Numbered from the stretch's first letter, positions 38,318-47,429 are shown. The stretch is DNA of 64,000 nt from an uncultured Alphaproteobacteria bacterium (GCA_937776645.1 CALMRI010000045.1:31868-95867); one strand, 5' to 3'. The notes: generated from the letters alone by a model not told the origin. Numbers and translations: made by a program.

Positions 38318-38555
38318 TCACTTTTCATTCCCTGACGCCATATGGCCTGCTCAAACTGCTCTGGGATTCTGCCTTCTCGGCCATCATTTCGCAACGCATC
38401 ACTCCTGGTAACGTGGATTCGCCTTGCTTTTTCAGCTCTGCCATTGCAAAGCAACACGTCGCGGCGCCCGTTATGATGTCATAAAGTCGGACACCATGTC
38501 CGTGGGCCGCGCGATAATAGGGCAGTGCACGAACGGGAACGAGTGGGACGGGACC
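38318..38555. promoter_or_regulatory. Divergent region between the PHA synthase operon and phaR
   Basis: The 238 bases hold the promoters for the leftward synthase operon and rightward phaR. TTGC-AAA-GCAA at 38444-38454 is a perfect 4-bp dyad with the TGC-N3-GCA core that PhaR-type repressors favour. A GGGACGGGA site is placed for the ATG at 38556. No small gene is seen. Confidence 0.4.
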
Positions 38556-39314
38556 ATGGCAGGCTCTGATAAATCGACGACAACCAAACGAGCCGGGACG
38601 AAACAGCGGAACGCGGCGAACGGCAAAGCCAACGATCCGAACTCACCCGACGTCACCACCATCAAAAAATACGCCAATCGACGGCTCTATAACACCGCCA
38701 CCAGTAGCTATGTCACGCTTGACCATCTCTGTCAGATGGTTAAGGACGGAGAGGACTTCGTCGTTTATGACGCCAAGACCGGAGAGAATATTACCCGCTC
38801 GGTGCTCACCCAGATCATCGTTGAGGAGGAATCCAAGGGGCAGAACCTGCTACCGATCGGGTTCCTACGGCAACTGATCGGGTTCTATGGCGATAGCCTG
38901 CAAATGGTGGTACCGCGCTATCTCGATCATGTGATGTCGACCTTCTCGGAAAACCAGGATCGCACTCGCAGCCACATGCAGGATGCCTTGGGGGAGTTGT
39001 TTCCGTTTGGCCAGTTCGAGGAGTTGAGCAAACAGAATATGGCGATGTTCGAGAGCGCCTTGAGCATGTTCAACCCGGCCTCCGCCGCCAATCCAAAGCC
39101 TCCGGCGGCGTCTTCATCCACCGAGGCCCCTTCTGCTGAGCCCAAGTCCGGGCCCACCCCCGAGCGTCCTCCCGAACCCTCCCCTAAACCAAACGCCGGG
39201 GCGGAGCTCGCTGGAACCTTGGATCCACTGAAAATGATGCAGAACCAGCTCGATTTCCTGCAGCAACAACTTCGCACGATGACCAGTGGCAAGCCCGACG
39301 ACCGTTCTTCATAG
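38556..39314 (+). CDS. phaR: PHA synthesis repressor PhaR
   Basis: A 252-aa regulator. The N-terminal PHB/PHA accumulation DNA-binding domain is clear: TIKKYANRRLYNTATSSYVTL followed by FVVYDAKTGENITRSVLTQI. The next block (LPIGFLRQLIGFYGDSLQM, then YLDHVMSTF) is the PHB_acc repeat that binds polymer granules. The C-terminus is a Pro/Ala-rich tail. PhaR senses free polymer and represses phasin and synthesis genes until granules form. It is divergent from the synthase operon. I choose ATG 38556; earlier in-frame starts exist. Confidence 0.92.
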   Translation: MAGSDKSTTTKRAGTKQRNAANGKANDPNSPDVTTIKKYANRRLYNTATSSYVTLDHLCQMVKDGEDFVVYDAKTGENITRSVLTQIIVEEESKGQNLLPIGFLRQLIGFYGDSLQMVVPRYLDHVMSTFSENQDRTRSHMQDALGELFPFGQFEELSKQNMAMFESALSMFNPASAANPKPPAASSSTEAPSAEPKSGPTPERPPEPSPKPNAGAELAGTLDPLKMMQNQLDFLQQQLRTMTSGKPDDRSS

Positions 39315-39401
39315 CCGGTTAAGCCGCCCCGGGAGCAAGGCCATTAGCCAATCTGCTGCAACAGAGCGAACCGGTGCGCGGCTCGAAAATGGCCGCCGGC
39401 C

Positions 39402-40379
39402 TTATTTCTGTAAAATATTGACGATTTCGCGCAACTGGGTCCGGGCCCGCAATAAATAAAACCCCAGCGAAGCCAGATGGCTCGGTACGAATGCCCCGTC
39501 CGGCGCCCCGTTGACCACGACGACCGGATCCAGGCTCGCCGCCTGCCGCAACGAGTCCAGCATTCTTGCCCAGGATGCCGACAGCTCTCGATCGACAATC
39601 ACTTTATCAAAATCCCGCCCCATCTCACGCAGCAGCAAATAGTAGGCATAGAGCCGGCCCTTGGTTGCATAGAAGATATCATCGACCCTTGTATCTATAC
39701 CCCATCCGCCCGCCAGGGTCAGATGCTGGTCGATGATCGCCGAACTGGAACCGATATCGGCGGTGAACCTCAACAGCGTCGCCTGCAGATTGTCGGAGCG
39801 TGGCTCAAACGTCGCCTCGCCGGAGGCCAGCCGCTGGTTATAGGCAAGTAAGGATTTGCGCGCCGCCCGATATTGCTCCTCGGAGGACGCGGTCGGCTTC
39901 CACGAAGTAGCGAAATTGAAAACCCATACATCGCCCGGGTATTTCAGCAAGCCGGCGGCGTTGTCCAAATCCTTGTCGACCTCGCTCGATCCGCGGGTCC
40001 GGCCAAGCTGGTCCGACAATTCAAGCGCATATCGAGACAGCGCATAAATCATGCCTTGCTGAAAATTAGGCATATTGTCCAGTAGGGAGCCCGGCAGAAA
40101 AAACGGGTCATTGGCGACCCAGCGATTGCTGTCGACCTCGCGGTCGATGAGAGCGGCTGTGAGGGCGACGGAGCGACTGCCACCCGCCGCGACCGTCTTC
40201 GGCTCGAACGTCGTGTCATCAGAAATCTTGTGCACGACCGCGATGCCGATCAGGTAATACAGCACAATCAGGCCGATAAGCCCGATCACGCCCATTCCAC
40301 CGGCCCGTACCAGGCGTGGCACGATGCTACGCTTGGGCGCGCTGTACTCGTCCTCCCAGTCCGATTCATCGCGCGTCAT
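39402..40379 (-). CDS. DUF2333 family membrane-anchored protein
   Basis: A 325-aa protein with one N-terminal membrane helix (VIGLIGLIVLYYLIGIAVV). The soluble part matches DUF2333: ALIDREVDSNRWVANDPFF, then PNFQQGMIYALSRYALELSD, and GWGIDTRVDDIFYATKGRLYA. Function is not known in the family. No neighbour on the same strand. It may be periplasmic. Confidence 0.87.
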   Translation of the reverse strand: MTRDESDWEDEYSAPKRSIVPRLVRAGGMGVIGLIGLIVLYYLIGIAVVHKISDDTTFEPKTVAAGGSRSVALTAALIDREVDSNRWVANDPFFLPGSLLDNMPNFQQGMIYALSRYALELSDQLGRTRGSSEVDKDLDNAAGLLKYPGDVWVFNFATSWKPTASSEEQYRAARKSLLAYNQRLASGEATFEPRSDNLQATLLRFTADIGSSSAIIDQHLTLAGGWGIDTRVDDIFYATKGRLYAYYLLLREMGRDFDKVIVDRELSASWARMLDSLRQAASLDPVVVVNGAPDGAFVPSHLASLGFYLLRARTQLREIVNILQK

Positions 40380-40616
40380 TCGGTTCGTCCCGCGTTTTCG
40401 ATTGGCTTACAGATAAGCATGATGCGCAGAATTGCAAAATGCCGGATCGCCGCACCTATCGGCGGGGCACCGGCATCACCGCGCAAAACGTCGCAAATTT
40501 AGGCCAAATCCAGCAATTTTTATTCGATAATTTTTGAACGACCCCGTTGGTTGGCCTCCAAGCCCATCCAGTCCGGCAATCTCGATCCCCGCGCGCCGAT
40601 CCGGGTTTGACCGGTT

Positions 40617-41321
40617 TCAACCCGGATCAGAGGTACCGCGCAGACATTTATAGATCACCGGAACCAACGCAAGCAGAGCAAGCCCGGAGAAACCAAGCAG
40701 CATCTCGTCGGTGAAGACCGAGGCCAGGGAAAGCTCTTCGCCACTGGCAAAACTCTTATCCAAACCGCTGCCCACCAGGGTAAAGACAAGCGAGCCAGGA
40801 ATGATTCCGACGAAGGTCCCGATCACATAGATCGAGATCCGGACCCCTAGAAACGCCGGCACTAGGTTGACCACGAAGAACGGGAACAAGGGAATCAGCC
40901 GCAAAAACAACAGATAGCTTAGCCCGTTCCGTCGAAACCCTTCCCGCATTCGCTCGACCGCCGAGCCGGCCCGACTGCGCAGGACATCGGCAAAGGCCGT
41001 ACGCGCCGCCAGGAACAGCAGGGTCGCGCCAAGCGTTGCGCCAAGAACCGAAAAGATCGCCCCAAAAATACTACCAAACAAAAACCCACCACTAACCGTC
41101 AGCAGCGCCCCGCCGGGTATCGAAAGCGCGGTAGCGGCGGCATAAATCCCACAGAACAGCAGTGCCGACAGCAGATAACGCGCGGCCACGAACTCGGTCA
41201 GTACTTCACGATGCTGACGCAGCGTGTCGACGTCCAAATACTCGTCCACACCCAGGAAGAACACCATGCCCAGGCCGGCGATCAAAACCAAAAACGGGAG
41301 CACTTTTCGGAAGCTCGGCAC
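40617..41321 (-). CDS. TVP38/TMEM64 (DedA-like) family membrane protein
   Basis: A 234-aa integral membrane protein with about five or six helices. The SNARE-associated core is visible in ALSIPGGALLTVSGGFLFGS and RLIPLFPFFVVNLVPAFLGV. The family is thought to move lipids or solutes across membranes, but the role in bacteria is unclear. The start is GTG at 41321. It stands alone. Confidence 0.88.
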   Translation of the reverse strand: MPSFRKVLPFLVLIAGLGMVFFLGVDEYLDVDTLRQHREVLTEFVAARYLLSALLFCGIYAAATALSIPGGALLTVSGGFLFGSIFGAIFSVLGATLGATLLFLAARTAFADVLRSRAGSAVERMREGFRRNGLSYLLFLRLIPLFPFFVVNLVPAFLGVRISIYVIGTFVGIIPGSLVFTLVGSGLDKSFASGEELSLASVFTDEMLLGFSGLALLALVPVIYKCLRGTSDPG

Positions 41322-41456
41322 TTAGGGTCGCCTTTTCGATGAAGCCGGATCGCCAGCAGGCTCAGTCATGGTCCGATTAATGCCAAAGTGCGTCACATTT
41401 TGCATCAAGACTTCGTGAGGTCTATCGGCGCCCGGCACTTCAAGTATCGCGCACCA

Positions 41457-42077
41457 TTAATAAAGCTTGGTGCGGTAACCCTCTTCGATGCCCCGATCCG
41501 CCGCCTCGACATCACCGCCGCCCATCTGCTCGGTGATTATCTGGCCAAGCGACGGGAAGGATTTCCGCTCAATCCTGTGCTCATCACTCCATAGTTTTGA
41601 GCGCATGAATGCCTTGGCACAATGCAAGTAAGCCTCCTTCACATCAACCACCAGCGCCGAGAGCGGCGGGCGCTCATTGACCAGCATACTGTCCAACACG
41701 GCGGCATCGGTGACGATCCGGGCGATCCCGTTCACCCTCAGAGTCTCGTTCATGCCCGGCACCATGAACAGCATCCCAACGCCCGGATTATCCAGAATGT
41801 TGAGCAGGGTGTCGGTCCGGTTGTTGCCCGGGCGGTCCGGGATCACCAAGGTCTTCTCGTCACTCACCAGCACGAAACCCGGCGCGTCTCCCTTGGGAGA
41901 CACGTCGCCCAATCCATCCGCCCCCATGGTGCCGATCACCATGAACGGCGAGAGCGCGATGAAGGCGCGGCAATGCTTGTCAAGATGGTCCAACTGCTTA
42001 CCAACGGCCCGCTCGCTGGGCTCGCCATAGCGTTCCTTCAAATCCTTGGTATTTGCAATCGTCGCTTGCGTTTCCAT
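41457..42077 (-). CDS. PPOX-type FMN-dependent flavoprotein, MSMEG_1061 family
   Basis: A 206-aa pyridoxamine-phosphate-oxidase-fold protein. SPFMVIGTMGADGLGDVSPKGDAPGF is the N-terminal flavin-binding strand set, DRPGNNRTDTLLNILDNPGV binds FMN, and HCAKAFMRSKLW is the C-terminal signature. The family uses FMN or F420 for redox of small molecules; the substrate is unknown. It is divergent from the TPP enzyme operon. Confidence 0.87.
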   Translation of the reverse strand: METQATIANTKDLKERYGEPSERAVGKQLDHLDKHCRAFIALSPFMVIGTMGADGLGDVSPKGDAPGFVLVSDEKTLVIPDRPGNNRTDTLLNILDNPGVGMLFMVPGMNETLRVNGIARIVTDAAVLDSMLVNERPPLSALVVDVKEAYLHCAKAFMRSKLWSDEHRIERKSFPSLGQIITEQMGGGDVEAADRGIEEGYRTKLY

Positions 42078-42239
42078 GAACCCGGCCTCCGATGCGTGAA
42101 CGTCAGGGCTTTATAACCGATACTCGACAGCGCCGTCTCACGTATCAGATGAATTAGACAGGACCGAGGGAACCTGTTGAGATAGCCATGCGGCGGCGGC
42201 ACAGTCGGCTATCGATCCACGATCAACCGGGCGAAAAAT

Positions 42240-42767
42240 ATGACGACGGAATACGGGGCTGCGGTCCCTTGGCAGGAAGATCTGTTCACCCTGCTGCGCG
42301 AAAATGACGTGAACCTGTTTTGCTATGTGCCGGACGGCGGCCATAAAACTCTGATCAACCGGTCGATCGAGGATCCGGAGGTGATTTCGGTGCCGCTGAC
42401 CACCGAGGAGGAGGGGGTGGCGATGTGCGCCGGCGCTCATCTCGGCGGCAAGAAGGCGGTGCTGCTGATGCAGTCGAGCGGCGTCGGCAACTGCGTCAAC
42501 ATGTTCGCCTTGATCAAGGGCGGGCAATTCCCCCTGGTCACCCTGGTCACCATGCGTGGCGAGTTCGGCGAGATGAACCCGTGGCAGGTACCGATGGGCA
42601 CGGCCGTGCAACCGGTGGTCGAGGCGATGGGCATGCATTGCCTGCGCGCCGAATCCTCCGAGGAGGTAGGGCCGACTGTCCAGGCGGCGCTGAACATGGC
42701 CTATAAATCAAACCAGGGCGTCGCGGTCCTACTGACTCAAAAACTGATCGGCGCCAAGGCGTTTTGA
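42240..42767 (+). CDS. TPP-dependent decarboxylase alpha subunit (sulfopyruvate/phosphonopyruvate type)
   Basis: A 175-aa protein equal to the N-terminal (Pyr) domain of TPP enzymes. The catalytic Glu is in PLTTEEEGVAMCAGA. CYVPDGGHKTLI and FPLVTLVTMRGEFGEMNPWQ match the ComD half of sulfopyruvate decarboxylase. The cofactor-binding half is the next gene, 28 bases downstream. Known relatives convert sulfopyruvate to sulfoacetaldehyde or phosphonopyruvate to phosphonoacetaldehyde. The dehydrogenase that follows favours sulfopyruvate. Confidence 0.75.
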   Translation: MTTEYGAAVPWQEDLFTLLRENDVNLFCYVPDGGHKTLINRSIEDPEVISVPLTTEEEGVAMCAGAHLGGKKAVLLMQSSGVGNCVNMFALIKGGQFPLVTLVTMRGEFGEMNPWQVPMGTAVQPVVEAMGMHCLRAESSEEVGPTVQAALNMAYKSNQGVAVLLTQKLIGAKAF

Positions 42768-42795
42768 GCCGATGGTCCGAACCGGATGATTTGAT

Positions 42796-43383
42796 ATGAA
42801 CGAAGCAAGACTTCTCGACCGCAAAATGGCCGTCCCGGCGATAGTCGGCGACCCCTCGGATCTGCTGATTGTCTGCGGCCTTGCCGGTGCGTCCAAGGAT
42901 ATCGCGCATCTGACCGATGATGGCGACAACATCTTTACCATGGCCGGCGCCATGGGCGGCGCCACGGCGATGGGTCTCGGCCTGGCCCTGTCACGGCCGG
43001 ACAAGCGGGTGCTGGTGGTTACCGGTGATGGCGAGTTGTTGATGAATGTCGGCACCCTGGCCACGGTCGGCATCATGAAGCCGGCTAACCTGTCGATTCT
43101 CTGCGTCGATAACGGCCATTATGGCGAGACCGGCTATCAGGAAAGCCACACCCAGCGCGGCGTTGATCTTGAGGTGATTGCTCAGGGCTCGGCTATACCG
43201 GTGACCCGCACCGTCACCACCGAAGACCAAATCGCCGAGGCGGCGCAGGTGTTGCGCAACACGAACGCGTCAAGCTTCATCCTGCTGCGGGTAAGCACCG
43301 AGCCGCCGCCAGCGGTCAAGCGCTCGATGGATGCGAGCGAGCGGAAGACGGCTTTTCGCAGGGCGCTGCTCGGCACCCGCTGA
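42796..43383 (+). CDS. TPP-dependent decarboxylase beta subunit (sulfopyruvate/phosphonopyruvate type)
   Basis: A 195-aa protein with the PP domain that binds thiamine diphosphate: GDGELLMNVGTLATVG followed by CVDNGHYGETG gives the GDG...N motif. NIFTMAGAMGGATAMGLG is typical of ComE/phosphonopyruvate decarboxylase C-terminal halves. It must pair with the subunit encoded just upstream. The dehydrogenase gene starts inside its stop (TGATG), so expression of all three is coupled. Confidence 0.75.
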   Translation: MNEARLLDRKMAVPAIVGDPSDLLIVCGLAGASKDIAHLTDDGDNIFTMAGAMGGATAMGLGLALSRPDKRVLVVTGDGELLMNVGTLATVGIMKPANLSILCVDNGHYGETGYQESHTQRGVDLEVIAQGSAIPVTRTVTTEDQIAEAAQVLRNTNASSFILLRVSTEPPPAVKRSMDASERKTAFRRALLGTR

Positions 43384-44435
43384 TGGCGGGGGAGCGCGAC
43401 GCTGGAGGGAGCACTAAAGGCGGCAAGGCCCACCTATCGTTCGACGCGGCCCGAGCCCTGGCGCATGAGGTGTTCCTGGCCAATGGCTGTTCCGGGGATG
43501 TCGCGGCGATATTGGCCGATGTGATCCTGCTTTGTGAGCGTGATGGGCCAACGAGCCACGGCTTCTTCTCGATGTACAACTACATGTTCGGCCTGCGCGG
43601 CGGGCATGTGAACGGCGTCGGCGAGCCGACGGCGCAGCGGGCCAGCCCTGGCGTCATCCGCGTCGATGGCGACAACGGCTATGGCCAAGTGGCGATCCGC
43701 CGGTTTCGCCCTGACCTGATCGAGGCCACCCGGGAGACCGGCATCGCCACGATGGCGATCCGGAACGCCCACAATATCGGCCCCCTGCGCCATGACCTGG
43801 AGCCGCTCGCCGATGCCGGGTTGGTGGCTTTCACCTGTGTGGTCTCGCGCCCGCATATGACACCGCATGGCGGCACCAAAAAGCTGTTCGGCACCGATCC
43901 GATCGCCTTTGCCTGCCCGCGCCGGGACGCCGAGCCGATCGTCTGGGACATGGCGACCAGCGCCGTCAGCCTGATGGAAATCAAGGTCGCCGCCGAAACC
44001 GGCGAGGCGATCCCGCCGAACGCCGCGGTCGATAAGCATGGCGAGCCAACCACCGATTCCCGCGCCGCCAGCGATGGCGGCATGCTGTTACCTTTCGCCG
44101 GTCACAAAGGCTCGGCCATCGCCTTCATGGTCGAGCTACTTGCTGCCGGCCTTACGGGAGGCCGCTTCGCCTTCGAGGACGCGGATCCCGACGCCAAGGG
44201 TTATGCCGGCGCCAATCGTGGCCAGACCATCATCGCGATGGACCCCGAGGTCCTGCACGGTCCCGGCTTCACCGACCGGGTGGCGGATTTTCTCGCTGCC
44301 TATGGCGACAGCACCGACCAGCGTATACCCGGCGATGGGCGGTTGGCGCGGCGCCAACGGGCCAGCGCCGAGGGCATTTTCCTTAATACCGGTCTGCTGG
44401 AGACGGTTCGGGGGTTTCTAAAACCCTGCGCTTAA
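43383..44435 (+). CDS. Ldh-family NAD(P) oxidoreductase (sulfolactate/malate/ureidoglycolate dehydrogenase type)
   Basis: A 350-aa member of the malate/L-lactate/ComC dehydrogenase family, which has a fold unlike classical LDH. GPTSHGFFSMYNYM, DGDNGYGQVAIRRF, AIRNAHNIGPL and FGTDPIAFACPR are conserved segments, with His and Asp near the active site. The ATG overlaps the previous stop as TGATG. ComC homologues oxidise sulfolactate to sulfopyruvate, which is the substrate of the ComDE-like pair upstream. That is the basis for a sulfolactate pathway, but malate or other 2-hydroxyacids are possible. Confidence 0.75.
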   Translation: MAGERDAGGSTKGGKAHLSFDAARALAHEVFLANGCSGDVAAILADVILLCERDGPTSHGFFSMYNYMFGLRGGHVNGVGEPTAQRASPGVIRVDGDNGYGQVAIRRFRPDLIEATRETGIATMAIRNAHNIGPLRHDLEPLADAGLVAFTCVVSRPHMTPHGGTKKLFGTDPIAFACPRRDAEPIVWDMATSAVSLMEIKVAAETGEAIPPNAAVDKHGEPTTDSRAASDGGMLLPFAGHKGSAIAFMVELLAAGLTGGRFAFEDADPDAKGYAGANRGQTIIAMDPEVLHGPGFTDRVADFLAAYGDSTDQRIPGDGRLARRQRASAEGIFLNTGLLETVRGFLKPCA

Positions 44436-44463
44436 TATTTTTCTCTACGCCGGCTTTGGCTGG

Positions 44464-45456
44464 CTATTTCAGCGACACCAGCTGACCACGGCGCGCCGAA
44501 AGATACGCCGCGTCGATGATCCGCATCGCCGGTTCAAGATCACCGAGACCGGGCGATGGCTCCCGGCCGGCCGCTATATCCGCCAGGAACCGCTCGACAA
44601 ACTGTCCGTACATAGGGTCGGAATCGAGGTTCATCTCAACTAGTTCAGCCGGCTTGCCGGGCCGATGAATCACGACGCCACCGGGGTGGGTCTGAACATA
44701 ATGCTCGATGCTGGTCAGACTGAACGAGTACTCGCGCTTGGCCGGCACGTCGGGGAAGTTATAGCCGGTCTCGATCAACGCCCGGCCACCGCCTTCCGAT
44801 GACAGGGTGAGCAACGCGGTATCCTCGACCGCCGCGCCATGCAGGCAATGATCAATATGGGCGAACACCCGGTCCGGCGGCGACGGCAGGAGCCCCAGCG
44901 CCAGATCGACGAAATGCACCGCGAGATTCATCAAGCAACCACCGCCGCTGATTACCGGATCAAGCATCCAGCCATTGCCCGACAGCGGGTAACGGCTCGG
45001 TGGTCCGGCATTGAAGCGCCAGGCGGTCGATGCAAAACGTGCCCCCTCAGCATTGATCAGCCGATCAAGCAATGCCTGCAAAGGCCCGACACGCTGCACC
45101 AGCGGCACCGCCACCGGCACGCCGGCGGTTTTCGCCAGCTGGCAGAGATCCGCGACATTCGCCGCGTCCAGCCCGGCTGGCTTCTCGATGGCGAAGGCAA
45201 TGCGCCTATCCAGCAGCGTTCTAGCGATCACCGGCATTTCGCCGTGGCGGCCGAAGGCAAAGGCCGCATCCGGCGCGGTATCCTTTAACAGTTCGCGCCA
45301 ATCCAGATGCCCGGGACAGTCGAATAGACTGGCGTAACGCGCTCGAATCTCCGGATCACGTTCCGACAGCCCGACGATCTCCACCCCCGAGGCCAACAGA
45401 GCGTCGATATAAAGCGGGAAATGCCAATGCGAGACTTCGAGCAGGACGACTTTCAT
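44464..45456 (-). CDS. Gfo/Idh/MocA family oxidoreductase
   Basis: A 330-aa protein. The cofactor half has the segment AIEKPAGLDAANV, which includes the EKP motif of the family. The C-terminal half has GGGCLMNLAVHFVDLALGLL, with the conserved GG..N..H..D pattern. The N-terminus lacks the usual GxGxxG and begins MKVVLLEVSHWHFPLYIDAL, an unusual opening. It probably oxidises or reduces a sugar or inositol-like ring with NAD(P). It is convergent with the dehydrogenase gene. Confidence 0.8.
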   Translation of the reverse strand: MKVVLLEVSHWHFPLYIDALLASGVEIVGLSERDPEIRARYASLFDCPGHLDWRELLKDTAPDAAFAFGRHGEMPVIARTLLDRRIAFAIEKPAGLDAANVADLCQLAKTAGVPVAVPLVQRVGPLQALLDRLINAEGARFASTAWRFNAGPPSRYPLSGNGWMLDPVISGGGCLMNLAVHFVDLALGLLPSPPDRVFAHIDHCLHGAAVEDTALLTLSSEGGGRALIETGYNFPDVPAKREYSFSLTSIEHYVQTHPGGVVIHRPGKPAELVEMNLDSDPMYGQFVERFLADIAAGREPSPGLGDLEPAMRIIDAAYLSARRGQLVSLK

Positions 45457-45585
45457 GGCAGGATGTCCACTGGTTAAGATCGTTGTCCGCCAAAGCAGGG
45501 CTACGAAGTTTAAGGTGTTTTTCGAGCCGAATGCCAGTTGAATGGAACAGACCTGGCCCCAGGACCAGACGAAAAGGAAAATCTA

Positions 45586-46275
45586 ATGCCGCTATTGGGT
45601 AAGGGCGTCGCCGCGATCTGGCACAATGTCGCCGCAGAGGTTCAGGTCGATTATAACCATTGGCATGTGCATGAGCATGTACCCGAGCGGGTCTCAATCC
45701 AGGGCTTCCTGCGAGGCCGACGTTATGTGGCGATCCAGGGCGCGCCGGAATTTTTCCATTTCTATGAGACTGAGTCGCTGGCGACCCTGACCTCGAAAGC
45801 CTATCTCGACCGGCTGAATAATCCCAGCGAATGGACCCGGCGCGTTGGGCCGACGATCAAGGACAACAACCGGACCTTGAGCCAGGTAGTGACCTCTGCC
45901 GGCATCGGCGGCGGAGCGGCTATCCTGACCGCCAGAGTAGCGACGCAAGCGGGCCGCGATGCCGGGTTTTCGAACTGGCTTTCCAGCGAGGTGTTTCCGG
46001 CTCTGATTGAACGGCCCGGCATTGTCGCGGCCCACCTGCTGCAAGGCGATCAGGCATCAAGTGCTACCCAGACTGAGGAAAAAGCGATGCGCGACCGCCC
46101 TGACGATGTCGCGGATTGGGTTATCTTTATCGAGGCCATCGAGGTCGGACCGCTGGAACCGCTCTGGCAAGATGGCGTACTGTCGGAGGCATCGCTGAAA
46201 CAGCATGGTGCGGCGCGCGCGGCGCTCGGCACCTACCGGCTGCACTACACCTTGTCGGCGGAGGATTTGCGCTAA
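45586..46275 (+). CDS. Dimeric alpha-beta barrel protein, hypothetical
   Basis: A 229-aa protein. The start GKGVAAIWHNVAAEVQVDYNH, then WHVHEHVPERVSIQGFLRGRRY, looks like a ferredoxin-like alpha-beta barrel unit; a second unit begins near residue 110 (GGAAILTARVAT). The His-rich HWHVHEHVPER segment is notable and could be a metal or substrate site. I start at ATG 45586 with AAGGAAAA upstream. Function unknown. It is divergent from the Gfo/Idh gene, which suggests a shared promoter region and perhaps shared pathway. Confidence 0.65.
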   Translation: MPLLGKGVAAIWHNVAAEVQVDYNHWHVHEHVPERVSIQGFLRGRRYVAIQGAPEFFHFYETESLATLTSKAYLDRLNNPSEWTRRVGPTIKDNNRTLSQVVTSAGIGGGAAILTARVATQAGRDAGFSNWLSSEVFPALIERPGIVAAHLLQGDQASSATQTEEKAMRDRPDDVADWVIFIEAIEVGPLEPLWQDGVLSEASLKQHGAARAALGTYRLHYTLSAEDLR

Positions 46276-46292
46276 GAAAATAATTCGGTAAC

Positions 46293-47429
46293 TTATTCAG
46301 TCTTTTTCGGTTTCGCGGCAGCCTTGGCTTTCTCTTCTTCCTCCCAGGCTTTTTCCGCCGCCTGTTTGTCGCGATGGACCTGGAGATAGCTTGACGATAT
46401 CCGGTCGCCGTTCCACCGCCCCTTGGTCCACCATTCGACGGCTTTGTCTATATCCTGCTCGATCCCGAACCCGCCAGAAAGGAGGAACCCGAGCATGCCT
46501 TGCGAGAAACCATCGCCCGCCTCGGCGCCGCGTTGGAACCATTCCGCCGCGCGCGTCAGATCATTTTGATTCTGATAGATCTGCCCCATCGTCCCATAGG
46601 CCTGTATAATGCCCATATCGAGCGCCATTTGAGCGAATTCAACCGCCTTGGCCTCGTTTCTCTCAATCATGTTGCCCTGATTGTAAAGCAGGCTAAGAGT
46701 GATCATCGCGCTGGCATCCTTGGCCTCCACCGCCGCCCGTTTCAAGAGAGCCAGCCCCTCCTTAGCTTGCTCGCTGCCGGGTTTCGCTTTCGGTAAGCTC
46801 AGGACAGACATCGCATAGGCAATCATCGCCTCGCCGTTGCCGGCATTGATCATCTTCCGTAGCGCTTTTGCAGCTCGCTTTGGGTTTTCCGGCCCGGTGC
46901 CGCCGGGCAAAAATTCCAAGGCCGCCTTAACCCGCGCGGACGAATGATCGGACTTCAGGGTATTCAACAGCAACAGCCAGGCAGCCTCAGCATCCTTTTC
47001 GACGGTATCGCCTGTACCCAGGAATTGCGCCATCATCACCATCGCCGGAGGATGACCAAGCTCGGCGGCCTGCTCTATCAACTTTACGCCGGCCTTCTTA
47101 TCTCCCTTGGCGAAAAGCGTGTAGGCCCCGCTGATCAAAATGTCACCCTCCTTCGGGGCAGCCTCTCGCGCGGCAGCGCAAACCGCGTGCGCATGATCAA
47201 CCGCCGCAGTAACCTTGGCTCGTTCCTCAGCCGGTGCCTGCGGATCGGTGGCGCGAACCCAAAGCCTGATTTTCTCCACTTCCGCGGCGCAGGCAGTTGA
47301 CGTCCCGGCGGCAGCTAGTGCCGCACCCGATGGGACACCAGGCAGCACGAATTGCGTGATCACCAAGGTGGCGCCGAGAGCAACGGCGCCCCAGGGGGCG
47401 CGGAAAGTTAGTACAGAGGCTACGGACAT
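46293..47429 (-). CDS. Secreted Sel1/TPR-repeat protein
   Basis: A 378-aa protein. Residues 1-48 look like a signal peptide or anchor (long hydrophobic stretch ending AAAGTSTACAAE). The rest holds several Sel1-like repeats such as GVKLIEQAAELGHPPAMVMM, KAVEFAQMALDMGIIQAYG and RAAEWFQRGAEAGDGFSQG. The tail is Lys/Ala-rich. It probably mediates protein contacts in the periplasm. It is convergent with the barrel protein gene and divergent from the PrpF-type gene. Confidence 0.82.
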   Translation of the reverse strand: MSVASVLTFRAPWGAVALGATLVITQFVLPGVPSGAALAAAGTSTACAAEVEKIRLWVRATDPQAPAEERAKVTAAVDHAHAVCAAAREAAPKEGDILISGAYTLFAKGDKKAGVKLIEQAAELGHPPAMVMMAQFLGTGDTVEKDAEAAWLLLLNTLKSDHSSARVKAALEFLPGGTGPENPKRAAKALRKMINAGNGEAMIAYAMSVLSLPKAKPGSEQAKEGLALLKRAAVEAKDASAMITLSLLYNQGNMIERNEAKAVEFAQMALDMGIIQAYGTMGQIYQNQNDLTRAAEWFQRGAEAGDGFSQGMLGFLLSGGFGIEQDIDKAVEWWTKGRWNGDRISSSYLQVHRDKQAAEKAWEEEEKAKAAAKPKKTE

